From: Chloroflexota bacterium
GTDB lineage: Bacteria; Chloroflexota; Anaerolineae; Anaerolineales; UBA4823
Assembly (NCBI GenBank): GCA_029557965.1
Contig: JAKQIM010000025.1
Location: 34,163 to 98,162, forward strand
DNA length: 64,000 bases
Direction: 5' to 3'
How positions within the stretch are numbered: the stretch's first letter is position 1; each line of letters begins with the position of its first letter. The position numbers and the translations under genes are program-made. The notes beneath the pieces were generated by a model, which was not told the DNA's origin, did not search any database, and saw only the letters and a program-made list of their open reading frames with translations. This document shows, in pieces, positions 34,923 through 42,295 of this stretch.

Positions 34923-36446
34923 TCAATTCGCTGCCAGTTCCATAATTTTTTCCTGAGTGGCCTGTTCAATCGGCATCTCGCCGGTGATCTTGCCAGATGC
35001 AACCACGTACACACGATCGCTCATGCCAAGAACTTCGGGCAACTCAGAAGATATCATGATAATGCTCATGCCCTGTTCAACCAGGCGGGTCATGATGGTA
35101 TAGATCTCATATTTGGCACCGACATCAATGCCACGTGTGGGTTCGTCTAAGATAAGGACGTTGGGTTTAACGAACAACCACTTGGCAACCGAAACCTTTT
35201 GTTGGTTGCCACCACTCAAATTACCAACTTTTTGCTCGACCGTGGGAGTTTTAATATTTAACGATGCTTTATACTCATTGGCAATGCTTACCTCTTCATT
35301 GCCATTGATAACGCCGTTTCTTGCGATCTCTTCCAGGTTTGCCAGGGTAATATTCTGCTTGACATCCTGGATCAGAATAAGCCCATTGCCTTTTCGGTCT
35401 TCTGTCACATAAGCCAGGCCCGATGCAATAGCCTCTTCAGGGTGGGCGAAGCGTCTCTGCTTCTGCCCTTTGATCTCAATTTCACCGCTAACATGATAAC
35501 CATCTGGGTTGCCGAAAATGCTCTTTGCAAATTCGGTGCGCCCAGACCCCATCAGGCCTGCCAGGCCAACGATCTCGCCTTTCTTTACTTTGAGCGAGAT
35601 GTTCTTGAGGATATCTCGGCCAAGCAGGGGGCTGTAAGCATTCCAATCTTTTACTTCAAGGACGATCTCATCGGTGGGTTTAACTTTTTTGGGCGGGTAA
35701 ATATTATCAATCTCACGCCCAACCATGTGCTTAATGAGCACCTGTTCAGAAACCTCGCCTTTTTTTGCATCGAGCGTACAAACGGTCTGCCCATCGCGCA
35801 AGACGGTGACCGTATCTGCGATCTCGATCACTTCTTTTAGCTTGTGCGAGATCATGATGCAGGTGACCCCGTGATTTTTGAGCTCGCGTAAGAGGTTGAG
35901 CAGGTTCTTGCTGTCATCCTCGTTCAATGCTGATGTAGGCTCATCTAAGATGAGCAGCTTGGTATTGCGGCTGAGTGCTTTCGCAATTTCTACCAACTGT
36001 TGTTTACCAACGCCAAGGTCTTTGATCTTGGCGGCCGTATTGACGTTCAGCCCAACCTTTTTGACGACCTCACCGGCGCGTTTGATCGTTTCGTTCCAGT
36101 CGATCGTTATTCCAGACTTGATCTCGTTCCCTAAGAAGATGTTCTCGTAAACCGTCATCTCAGGAATTAGAGCCAATTCCTGGTAGATAATAGCAATCCC
36201 GATATTTTCGCTGTCGCGGATACTGGTAAATTTTTGTACCTGACCTTCAAAGACAATATCACCGCTGTACTCGCCGTGGGGATACACGCCGCTCAGTACC
36301 TTCATCAGGGTCGATTTCCCTGCCCCGTTTTCACCAACCAGGCAGTGGATCTCTTTCTCGGCGACGCTGAAGGTTACATTGTCCAGGGCCTTAACGCCGG
36401 GGAAAGTCTTGGTTATGTTTTTCATCTCCAAAATGGGATGGCTCAT
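34923..36446 (-). CDS. mmsA: Monosaccharide ABC transporter ATPase, two ABC domains (MmsA/GguA type)
   Basis: 507 aa with two tandem ABC modules, as usual for sugar importers of this class. Module 1: GENGAGKST, signature LGVGKQQLVEIAKAL, LLILDEPTSAL and the switch His in MISHKLKEV. Module 2: degenerate Walker A GLMGSGRTEFAKS, signature LSGGNQQKVSVAKWL and LILDEPTRGIDVGAK. It drives import through the adjacent permease. An intercistronic hairpin separates it from the binding-protein gene upstream, which would lower its expression relative to that protein. Confidence 0.94.
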   Translation of the reverse strand: MSHPILEMKNITKTFPGVKALDNVTFSVAEKEIHCLVGENGAGKSTLMKVLSGVYPHGEYSGDIVFEGQVQKFTSIRDSENIGIAIIYQELALIPEMTVYENIFLGNEIKSGITIDWNETIKRAGEVVKKVGLNVNTAAKIKDLGVGKQQLVEIAKALSRNTKLLILDEPTSALNEDDSKNLLNLLRELKNHGVTCIMISHKLKEVIEIADTVTVLRDGQTVCTLDAKKGEVSEQVLIKHMVGREIDNIYPPKKVKPTDEIVLEVKDWNAYSPLLGRDILKNISLKVKKGEIVGLAGLMGSGRTEFAKSIFGNPDGYHVSGEIEIKGQKQRRFAHPEEAIASGLAYVTEDRKGNGLILIQDVKQNITLANLEEIARNGVINGNEEVSIANEYKASLNIKTPTVEQKVGNLSGGNQQKVSVAKWLFVKPNVLILDEPTRGIDVGAKYEIYTIMTRLVEQGMSIIMISSELPEVLGMSDRVYVVASGKITGEMPIEQATQEKIMELAAN

Positions 36447-36486
36447 GGCAGCTCCGGCTCAATTCGTGACACAGATTGATATTTTA

Positions 36487-36538
36487 GAGAACAGGAATAG
36501 CGATTGGTTTTGGTGGGCCGACCACTATTCCTGTTCTC
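36487..36538 (-). terminator. Intercistronic hairpin (partial terminator) between chvE and mmsA
   Basis: 14-bp perfect stem (36487-36500 with 36525-36538, GAGAACAGGAATAG and complement) with a 24-nt loop. There is no strong T run, so it may stabilise the upstream message or attenuate, giving more binding protein than ATPase. Confidence 0.7.
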
Positions 36539-36559
36539 AATTATATTACAGGGTGAAGA

Positions 36560-37735
36560 TTAAGGTAAGCCAGTGAAATCGCCGGCGGGCCAGTAACCAG
36601 AGTCGATCACGGCCTCGACAACGTTGTTCGCGTCAACCGTAATGACCTCAGAGGGCATGGCGGGGACATCGATTGCACCGTTGTTGTAGGTAGTGGTCTG
36701 GGGAGGGGTCTTGCCTTCCAGGTATGCGATGGCGGCGCTGATGGCGTCAGAGACCAGGGTGCGAACGTCCTTGAGGACGGTCATGGACTGCTTGCCATCG
36801 ATGATGTACTGGATGGAGGCCTTCTCAGCGTCCTGGCCGGTGACCAAGTAGCTGGTGACGTCGGGGTCAGCAGCGAAGGCATCGGCAATGGCGCGTGCGG
36901 TGCCATCATTGGGGGCGAGGATAAAGACATTGCCCTTATCGGCGGCGGTAGCAACGGTCAGGTTGGCTTCAGCCAGGCCCTTGGCGGTGTTGAAGTCCCA
37001 GTTGGTGGTGATCTGGCCGAGGATCTTGCCCATCTCGTCGCGGGTCAAGGTGGCCTTGTCCTGCAGGGCAATCGCTTCGCTGGAGTTCTTGATCACGAAG
37101 GTGCCATCGGCGATCTTGGGCTGGAGCACATTCCAGGCGCCTTCGAAGAAGAGGAAGGCGTTGTTGTCAGAGGATGCGCCAGCATACAGGTACAGGGGGT
37201 TGCCAGTGCCGGTGGCATTGTCAACCAGGTACTGGGCCTGGGCTTCGCCCACGGCAACGCTGTCGAAGGTCACATAGTAGTCAACGGCGTCGGTGTCGCG
37301 GATCAGGCGGTCGTAGGAGATGACTTTGACACCAGCGGCGGCGGCGGCTTCAGCAGCAGCAGCGGCGGCAGCGCCATCCTGCGGGCAGATGATGAGGACC
37401 TGGATGCCCTTGGTGATCAGGGATTCGACATTGGCTTTCTCTTTGGCCGAATCGCCCTGGCTGAAGAGGATTTCAACTTCGTAACCAGCAGCGGTGAGGG
37501 CCTCAACAAAGCGGGCTTCGTCCTGGATCCAGCGCGGCTCATCCTTGGTGGGGAGCACGATGCCGACCTTGCCGGTGACCGGGGCCACAGGAACATCAGT
37601 TGCAGCAGCAGGAACATCCGTTGCCACTACAACAGGCGCGGGGGTGGTGGCGGCCGGGGTGGTGCAGGCCGAGAGAAGGGTGGTGGCAATGAACAGAATG
37701 GCCACCAAAACACTTAGGGTATTCTTCTTAAACAT
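36560..37735 (-). CDS. chvE: ChvE-type monosaccharide-binding lipoprotein
   Basis: Extracellular substrate-binding protein of 391 aa, periplasmic-binding-protein type I fold. Lipobox LLSAC (Cys24), then an Ala/Thr/Val/Pro linker and the binding domain: VGIVLPTKDEPRWIQDEARF, VKVISYDRLIRDTDAVDYYVTFD, SSDNNAFLFFEGAW, VTGQDAEKASIQYIIDGKQSMTV and the late DSGYWPAGDF. These match ChvE, which binds glucose, galactose, xylose and arabinose; the true ligand is not determined. AGGAGG lies 7 nt before the ATG at 37735. It is first in the operon; a possible short leader ORF overlaps its start. Confidence 0.93.
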   Translation of the reverse strand: MFKKNTLSVLVAILFIATTLLSACTTPAATTPAPVVVATDVPAAATDVPVAPVTGKVGIVLPTKDEPRWIQDEARFVEALTAAGYEVEILFSQGDSAKEKANVESLITKGIQVLIICPQDGAAAAAAAEAAAAAGVKVISYDRLIRDTDAVDYYVTFDSVAVGEAQAQYLVDNATGTGNPLYLYAGASSDNNAFLFFEGAWNVLQPKIADGTFVIKNSSEAIALQDKATLTRDEMGKILGQITTNWDFNTAKGLAEANLTVATAADKGNVFILAPNDGTARAIADAFAADPDVTSYLVTGQDAEKASIQYIIDGKQSMTVLKDVRTLVSDAISAAIAYLEGKTPPQTTTYNNGAIDVPAMPSEVITVDANNVVEAVIDSGYWPAGDFTGLP

Positions 37736-37820
37736 GGACAATCCTCCTGGGATTTGAAATGGGTGATTTCTCTCTTGGTGTAAGGGTAGGGACTTTCTGG
37801 GTTGATTTTGGCGTTTGCAT
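37728..37820 (-). CDS. Possible 30-codon leader ORF overlapping the chvE start
   Basis: In the chvE leader, GAGGAGG lies just before an ATG at 37820. The frame runs 30 codons and ends with a TAA at 37728-37730 that overlaps the chvE start region in a different frame. The peptide (starts MQTPKSTQKV) is basic and has no known motif. It could couple or tune translation of chvE, or be a chance ORF. Confidence 0.3.
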   Translation of the reverse strand: MQTPKSTQKVPTLTPREKSPISNPRRIVHV

Positions 37821-37839
37821 CTACCTCCTCGTGGTATTT

Positions 37840-37888
37840 GTACAAAACCGTACGCTATAATTATAGTAATGACGTTTAACTACAGCAA
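37840..37888 (-). promoter_or_regulatory. Promoter and putative operator of the sugar transporter operon
   Basis: Minus strand TTGCTG (37888-37883), 17-nt spacer, TATAAT (37865-37860). A dyad GTAC-N6-GTAC at 37840-37853 lies at the predicted transcript start, a usual place for a repressor site. The neighbouring response regulator is a candidate ligand, by position only. Confidence 0.65.
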
Positions 37889-37921
37889 CCCTGTTCATCC
37901 CCTTTTAATGATAGAGTTATC

Positions 37922-37963
37922 CCCCTATCGATTAGGGGATTCCCCCTAATAATCTGTTATACT
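37922..37963 (+). promoter_or_regulatory. Response-regulator promoter with CCCCTA repeats
   Basis: TGTTATACT is an extended -10 (TATACT 37958-37963) lying 7 nt before the ATG at 37971. Upstream, CCCCTA (37922-37927) and TAGGGG (37933-37938) form a dyad with a 5-nt centre, and CCCCCTAA (37942-37949) adds a third half-site. These cover the -35 region, where no good TTGACA is present, so an activator or autoregulator probably binds here. Confidence 0.55.
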
Positions 37964-37970
37964 TGAGGGC

Positions 37971-39023
37971 ATGACGTTTACAAGAACCCTTTTAGCCGAT
38001 GACCATGCTTTGGTGCGGACCGGATTGCGCGATGCCTTGGCGAGCTTATCGGGCATTGAAATTGTAGGTGAAGTTGGGAACGGAATCGAGCTTATGGATG
38101 CGGTGTTAAGCCTGAAGCCCGATTTATTGGTGATGGATGTCAATATGCCTGATTTCGAGCCGGTGGCAGCGGTGAAGAGGATGTTGGCTGTTCATCCATC
38201 GTTGAAAGTGTTGGTGGTCAGTGCATATGACGATCAATCCTACGTGGTTGGTTTGCTCTCAGCAGGGGTGAACGGTTATCACCTCAAAGACCAGCCGCTT
38301 TCAGATTTTCAACTGGCAGTGGAGCGCGTCTTGGGTGGTGGGCGTTGGATTTCAGGCCCTCTGGTTGACCGCCTGGTGGGCTACCATGCCACAGCCGCCA
38401 GCGAGGCTTCGCCTTTGACCCGCCGCCAACGTGAATTGTTGTTTTTGCTGACCCAGGGATACAATAACCAAAAGATTGCATTGGCGATGAACCTGAGCGT
38501 CAAGACGGTTGAGAACCACCTGACGGCGCTCTACCGGGCGATTGGCGTAGAAAGCCGTTTAGAGGCCAATAACTACGCCAACAGCCACCCCGAATTATTG
38601 TTGAGCATCGAACAAGAACAGCTCATGAAGATGCCAGAGGCCCAGGTGGCCGGGAGCTTGACGGTGCTGGTGGTGGATGATAACCCGCGCTTCCGCATGC
38701 AGGTGGGCAAGATGGTGAGCAGGGCCCACCCGGCCTCTTCGATCTACGAGGCCGATAATATCGCCGGGGCGGTCCGCCTGGCCGAGCAGGTGAAACCCAG
38801 GCTGGCTTTGATTGACGTGATCTTGGATGACGAAGATGGCATCCAGTGTGTCCGCGATATGAAGAAGATATCGGCGGCCACGCGCATCATCCTGATCAGT
38901 GCTTACCCCGACCGAGAGTTTCGACGGATGGGTTTGAGTGCCGGGGCCATCGCTTTCTTAGACAAGAAAGATATCGATGCGGCTGTGATCCGGCAGGTCG
39001 TGGAAGATACGCTGGCGAATTAG
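37971..39023 (+). CDS. Response regulator with REC-LuxR HTH-REC architecture
   Basis: 350 aa with an unusual order. REC1 covers about 3-120, with acidic pair Asp10/Asp11, phospho-acceptor Asp56 (VMDVNMPD), Ser84 and Lys106. A NarL/LuxR-type helix-turn-helix lies at about 148-205 (LTRRQRELLFLLTQGYNNQKIA, LSVKTVENHL). A second receiver covers about 230-346, with Asp236/Asp237, Asp282 (LIDVILDDEDG), Ser310 and Lys332. NarL-type regulators normally end after the HTH. It is divergent from the sugar transporter operon and converges, with a 3-bp stop overlap, on the kinase fusion gene, which is the obvious cognate kinase. Confidence 0.92.
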   Translation: MTFTRTLLADDHALVRTGLRDALASLSGIEIVGEVGNGIELMDAVLSLKPDLLVMDVNMPDFEPVAAVKRMLAVHPSLKVLVVSAYDDQSYVVGLLSAGVNGYHLKDQPLSDFQLAVERVLGGGRWISGPLVDRLVGYHATAASEASPLTRRQRELLFLLTQGYNNQKIALAMNLSVKTVENHLTALYRAIGVESRLEANNYANSHPELLLSIEQEQLMKMPEAQVAGSLTVLVVDDNPRFRMQVGKMVSRAHPASSIYEADNIAGAVRLAEQVKPRLALIDVILDDEDGIQCVRDMKKISAATRIILISAYPDREFRRMGLSAGAIAFLDKKDIDAAVIRQVVEDTLAN

Positions 39024-40630
39024 TTTGAGATGGGGCCGATCACCGGGTAAGGGCTGGGTATCTCGATCACTAACTCCAGCCCGCCCGATGCGGGCGATTC
39101 AACATGCATGCTGCCCCCAAGCAGGCTGACCCTTTCGCTGATCCCCACCAGCCCAAAATGTTTTTCCTCTGAAAGCACCCCCAAGTTGATCGGTTTCGGA
39201 ATCCCCTGTCCATCATCTTTCAAATGGACAACCAGGTTGGCGTTAGGTGTGCGTTTCAGGGCCAGGGTAACCAAAGAAGCCCTGGCGTGTTTGCGCACGT
39301 TGCTCAATCCCTCTTGAATAATGCGGAATACTGAGAGCTCAATAGGCTCTGGCATGCGCCCCAGGTCTGGGTCGATATCCAGGTCTACCCGAATGCCGTT
39401 CTGCGAAGACCATTGGTGGACCAAAGAACGGATGGCAGCAGACAATCCGTGGCTGTCAATGGTGGGGGGGCGCAGGTTGCTGCACGTCTCACGCAGGCTG
39501 CTGACCACGTTGCGAATCCCATCGCGGATATTTGTCAGTTCTTGGCGCAGGTTTTCCTCAGAGATATCACCTTCTGCATCTTCCAGCCGGTAATTGTAAC
39601 TGAGCAAATCTTGGATTACCTGGTCGTGCAGTTCACGCGCCAGGGCTTTGCGCTCGGCTTCGCGCTCTGTGATCAGGCGCCGGTTGGCCTCTTGCAGGGC
39701 AAGATTCAAGTGGTCGAGCGATTCCATTTGTGCGTTCATGCGCTCGATCAATTGGCGGTTGAGAGAGCCCTGCGCCTTCAAGCTCTCATGGAGGGCTTTT
39801 TGCGCACTGCGCAGTTCATCGGCCTGTTTTTGGGCGGTATAGTAATTCTCAAAGGCCCAGATCACAGGCGTCACTTGTTCCTGCCGGTTAGAACCTACGA
39901 TCATCTCTACCACCTCGCGCGGGGTGGTCTCGGCAGTGGGCTTGAGCGTTACCTGTCGCCCGTGATACAAAACCAGGATGCGGTCGGTGACTGAGAAGAT
40001 GTGCTTCAGATCGTCACTGCTGAGGATGACCGCCACCTTTTGTTCTGCAAGCTCTTTGACTTGTGCGAGGAGCTTTTGCTGTCTCTGGAAGCTTAAGGGT
40101 GCCAGGGCATCATCCAAAAGGAGCAGTTTGCTGCGCCGGCAGAGGGCTCTACCGATGGCAACGATCTGTTGTTGTTCGTTCGTCAGGTTGAGCGGGAATT
40201 CGGAGATCAGTTCTGGAGGCAGGTCGAAGCTGGTTAAGAAAGCGCGCGCAGCATCGGCCATTTGGCCCTCTCGCGGCCACAGTTTGAAGTAGGGAACCCG
40301 GCACAGCTCTTGACCCAAGAATATATTGCGCAAGACGTTCAGGTTGTTGACCAGGTTGGGGTTCTGGAGTGCTGACTCGATCCCCAACTTGTGCGCCATT
40401 GAGGGGGCCGTAAGCGTGATGCGTTGGCCTTCAAATAGGATATCGCCGTTGGAAGGCAGATATGAGCCGCTGAGGAGGTGGAACAGGGTCGATTTGCCAG
40501 AGCCTCGCTGCCCAACAACACCCAATACTTCTCCAGGCCGGATATCAAAATTGACCCCTTCCAAGGCTTCAACCGGGCCAAAGGATTTGCACAGGTTCTT
40601 AACGCTGAGGAGTGTGTTTGATTCGGGCAC
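39020..40630 (-). CDS. Fusion of a sugar-type ABC ATPase domain with a HisKA_3 histidine kinase
   Basis: 536 aa from a GTG at 40630 preceded by GAGG (a TTG at 40672 is possible). Residues about 5-240 form one ABC domain like the first half of RbsA/MmsA: Walker A GQRGSGKST at 40-48. The rest of the site is altered: signature LTNEQQQ, Walker B LLLLDDALAPL with Asp for the catalytic Glu, and LSSDDLKHI where the switch His is expected. A coiled-coil (about 250-320) leads to the H-box ARELHDQVIQDL (His335) and a HATPase_c domain (EGLSNVRKHA, DDGQGIP, FGLVGISERV). There are no membrane spans. I infer a cytoplasmic kinase that may read the state of the sugar importer and phosphorylate the adjacent double receiver. 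Confidence 0.92.
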   Translation of the reverse strand: MPESNTLLSVKNLCKSFGPVEALEGVNFDIRPGEVLGVVGQRGSGKSTLFHLLSGSYLPSNGDILFEGQRITLTAPSMAHKLGIESALQNPNLVNNLNVLRNIFLGQELCRVPYFKLWPREGQMADAARAFLTSFDLPPELISEFPLNLTNEQQQIVAIGRALCRRSKLLLLDDALAPLSFQRQQKLLAQVKELAEQKVAVILSSDDLKHIFSVTDRILVLYHGRQVTLKPTAETTPREVVEMIVGSNRQEQVTPVIWAFENYYTAQKQADELRSAQKALHESLKAQGSLNRQLIERMNAQMESLDHLNLALQEANRRLITEREAERKALARELHDQVIQDLLSYNYRLEDAEGDISEENLRQELTNIRDGIRNVVSSLRETCSNLRPPTIDSHGLSAAIRSLVHQWSSQNGIRVDLDIDPDLGRMPEPIELSVFRIIQEGLSNVRKHARASLVTLALKRTPNANLVVHLKDDGQGIPKPINLGVLSEEKHFGLVGISERVSLLGGSMHVESPASGGLELVIEIPSPYPVIGPISN

Positions 40631-40655
40631 TACATTACCTCGGTTCCGGGTCTCA

Positions 40656-41363
40656 TCATGCAAGGATCGCAACGATCAACGGTGCAATGATCAAAGCGGG
40701 CAAGAAATTGCCCACCCTGATCGACTTGATCTCAAGCAGGCTGCTGACGGCAATCCCAATCAAGATCACTCCGCCGGCAGCGGTCATTTCATTCATCATT
40801 GGGGGCGAAATAAGCGCCTGGGCCTGGGCTGCCAGGAGGCTCAACCCGCCCTGGTAAAGCAGGATGACCAGGCTTGAGAAGAGTACGCCCACCCCCAGGC
40901 TGGAGGCAAAAGCCAGGGAGGCGAAACCATCCAACACAGATTTGATTGCCAATAACTCGTAGTTGCCGGTCAGGCCGTCTTGTATGGATCCTAAAATGGC
41001 CATTGGGCCAACGCAAAACAGCAGCGATGCCGCCAGAAAGCCGCGCACAAACCGGCTGCCCTGGCTGGTTGGCACTTCATCCGCCTGGGGACGGGTAAAA
41101 CGCTGCTCCAGCAAACTACCCAGGCTGCGCAAGCGGTCTTCGATGCGCGCCCATTCGCCCAACACGCCGCCGAGCAAGAGCGCTCCCAGCACAATGATCG
41201 GGTTCTCGGTTTTCAAGAACATCTGCAGACCCATTGCGCCGGTAAAGAGACCCAATCCTGCAACAACGGTCTGGTGTAAACGCTCGGGCAGGCGGCTGCC
41301 GAAGAGCAGGCCCAGGGCTCCGCCAACCAGTATGGTGATGATGTTGATCAGGGTGCCAATCAT
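40656..41363 (-). CDS. DUF554-family membrane protein
   Basis: 235 aa, about six to seven membrane spans, with the DUF554 hallmarks: MIGTLINIITILVGGALGLLFG at the N-terminus, GLGLFTGAMGLQMFLKTENPI, GALLLGGVLGEWARIEDRL and FCVGPMAILGSIQDGLTGNYELLAIKS in several pieces. The family function is unknown; transport of a small molecule has been suggested only by topology. Its stop lies 25 bp before the kinase fusion start on the same strand, so the two may be co-transcribed. Confidence 0.9.
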   Translation of the reverse strand: MIGTLINIITILVGGALGLLFGSRLPERLHQTVVAGLGLFTGAMGLQMFLKTENPIIVLGALLLGGVLGEWARIEDRLRSLGSLLEQRFTRPQADEVPTSQGSRFVRGFLAASLLFCVGPMAILGSIQDGLTGNYELLAIKSVLDGFASLAFASSLGVGVLFSSLVILLYQGGLSLLAAQAQALISPPMMNEMTAAGGVILIGIAVSSLLEIKSIRVGNFLPALIIAPLIVAILA

Positions 41364-41370
41364 AGGTGGT

Positions 41371-41925
41371 TTACCCGGCCTGGGCTTTTGCCAGCGAAGT
41401 GGCCTGCCCGGCAGTTTCGTTCTCTAGCAGTTCGAGGACAAAGCACAGGGATGAGAGTCGGTTGAGATAGCGCAGCAGCTCGCCATTCTCCAATTCGTGA
41501 TCGTGAAGCAGTTGGGCTACACGGCGCTCGGCGCGGCGCACAATGGTGCGCGCCAGGGCCAGGGCAGCGCCGGCAGGGCAGTCGCCAGGGAGGATGAATT
41601 CTTTAGGCGGGTTGACCTGGCTGCCAAGGGCATCAGCCTGGGTCTCCAGCCAGGCCACGCGCTCGGCATTGATGGTGCGGAAGCGGGCGGCGTTTTCGGG
41701 CGTGGCGGCTACCTCAGCCATGAGCTGGTAGAGATCGCGCTGGGCCTGTAAGAGCAGGGGGGCAGTGACTGAAGCGCGGCTGGTGGCGCGCGCCAGCCCC
41801 AGGGCGGCAGTGGCTTCGTCAACCGCCCCCAGGGCTTCGAGGCGTGGAATGTGCTTGGCAACCCGGCCCTCACCTAATAGACCAGTGTAACCATCATCGC
41901 CAGTTTGGGTGTAAAATGTAGACAT
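41371..41925 (-). CDS. PduO-type ATP:cob(I)alamin adenosyltransferase
   Basis: Transfers the adenosyl group of ATP to cob(I)alamin to make coenzyme B12. 184 aa. The N-terminal ATP loop YTQTGDDGYTGLLGEGRVAKHIPRLEALGAVDEA is the PduO/MMAB signature. The second conserved part is ALALARTIVRRAERRVAQL with YLNRLSSLCFVLE, which gives the active-site Arg and Asn. A TATAAT at 41937-41932 ends 6 nt before the ATG, so the message is probably leaderless. It starts an operon with DUF554 and perhaps the kinase fusion. Confidence 0.94.
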   Translation of the reverse strand: MSTFYTQTGDDGYTGLLGEGRVAKHIPRLEALGAVDEATAALGLARATSRASVTAPLLLQAQRDLYQLMAEVAATPENAARFRTINAERVAWLETQADALGSQVNPPKEFILPGDCPAGAALALARTIVRRAERRVAQLLHDHELENGELLRYLNRLSSLCFVLELLENETAGQATSLAKAQAG

Positions 41926-41931
41926 GCGCTA

Positions 41932-41937
41932 ATTATA
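41932..41937 (-). promoter_or_regulatory. -10 box of the cobalamin adenosyltransferase gene, probably leaderless
   Basis: TATAAT on the minus strand (41937-41932), 6 nt before the ATG at 41925. No Shine-Dalgarno site is seen and no B12 riboswitch fits in the space. Confidence 0.55.
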
Positions 41938-42006
41938 CGCGAGACCGGGTAGTTTGCGGTCAGTAAAAGGTTGAAATCCGCGCAATTTATCGAAAGGAGT
42001 TTTGAG

Positions 42007-42213
42007 ATGCAAATCCGTTGCCAACACTGTCACAGACCCTTTGGGGTGGGCCGTGAGTTTGTGGTGGAGGTCTTGGACGAAATGAAAGCGCAAGACCTGG
42101 GTTACCACACCTTTGTTTGCCCGCACTGCGGTAAGAACAACCGCTCTTCAAAGGCAGAATTAATGCGTGCCGCACCAGATTGGGGGAAGGCCGAAAAGCC
42201 CAAGGAGGCTTAG
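42007..42213 (+). CDS. Small zinc-ribbon protein
   Basis: 68 aa with two Cys pairs, CQHC (residues 5-8) and CPHC (about 38-41), forming a zinc ribbon, separated by a beta-rich segment (GREFVVEVLDEMKAQDLGYHTFV). No longer domain or known family was recognised. AAAGGAG lies at 41993-41999 before the ATG, and a strong terminator follows, so it is a real single-gene unit. Such ribbons bind nucleic acid or protein; the role here is unknown. Confidence 0.75.
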   Translation: MQIRCQHCHRPFGVGREFVVEVLDEMKAQDLGYHTFVCPHCGKNNRSSKAELMRAAPDWGKAEKPKEA

Positions 42214-42225
42214 CGCGCTGCAAAA

Positions 42226-42270
42226 GCAAATGGGGCTGCTCAAAAGACTCTTTTTGGCAGCCCCATTTGC
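42226..42270. terminator. Bidirectional terminator
   Basis: 14-bp perfect stem (42226-42239 with 42257-42270, GCAAATGGGGCTGC and complement), between the zinc-ribbon gene and the convergent thioredoxin gene. Confidence 0.85.
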
Positions 42271-42295
42271 GTATCCACGGGGGTTAAGAATAGCA

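Noticed and set aside
41371..42006. Cobalamin riboswitch before the adenosyltransferase gene
   Set aside because: The gap to the divergent zinc-ribbon gene is about 80 bp and the -10 box lies 6 nt before the ATG, leaving no room for the aptamer.
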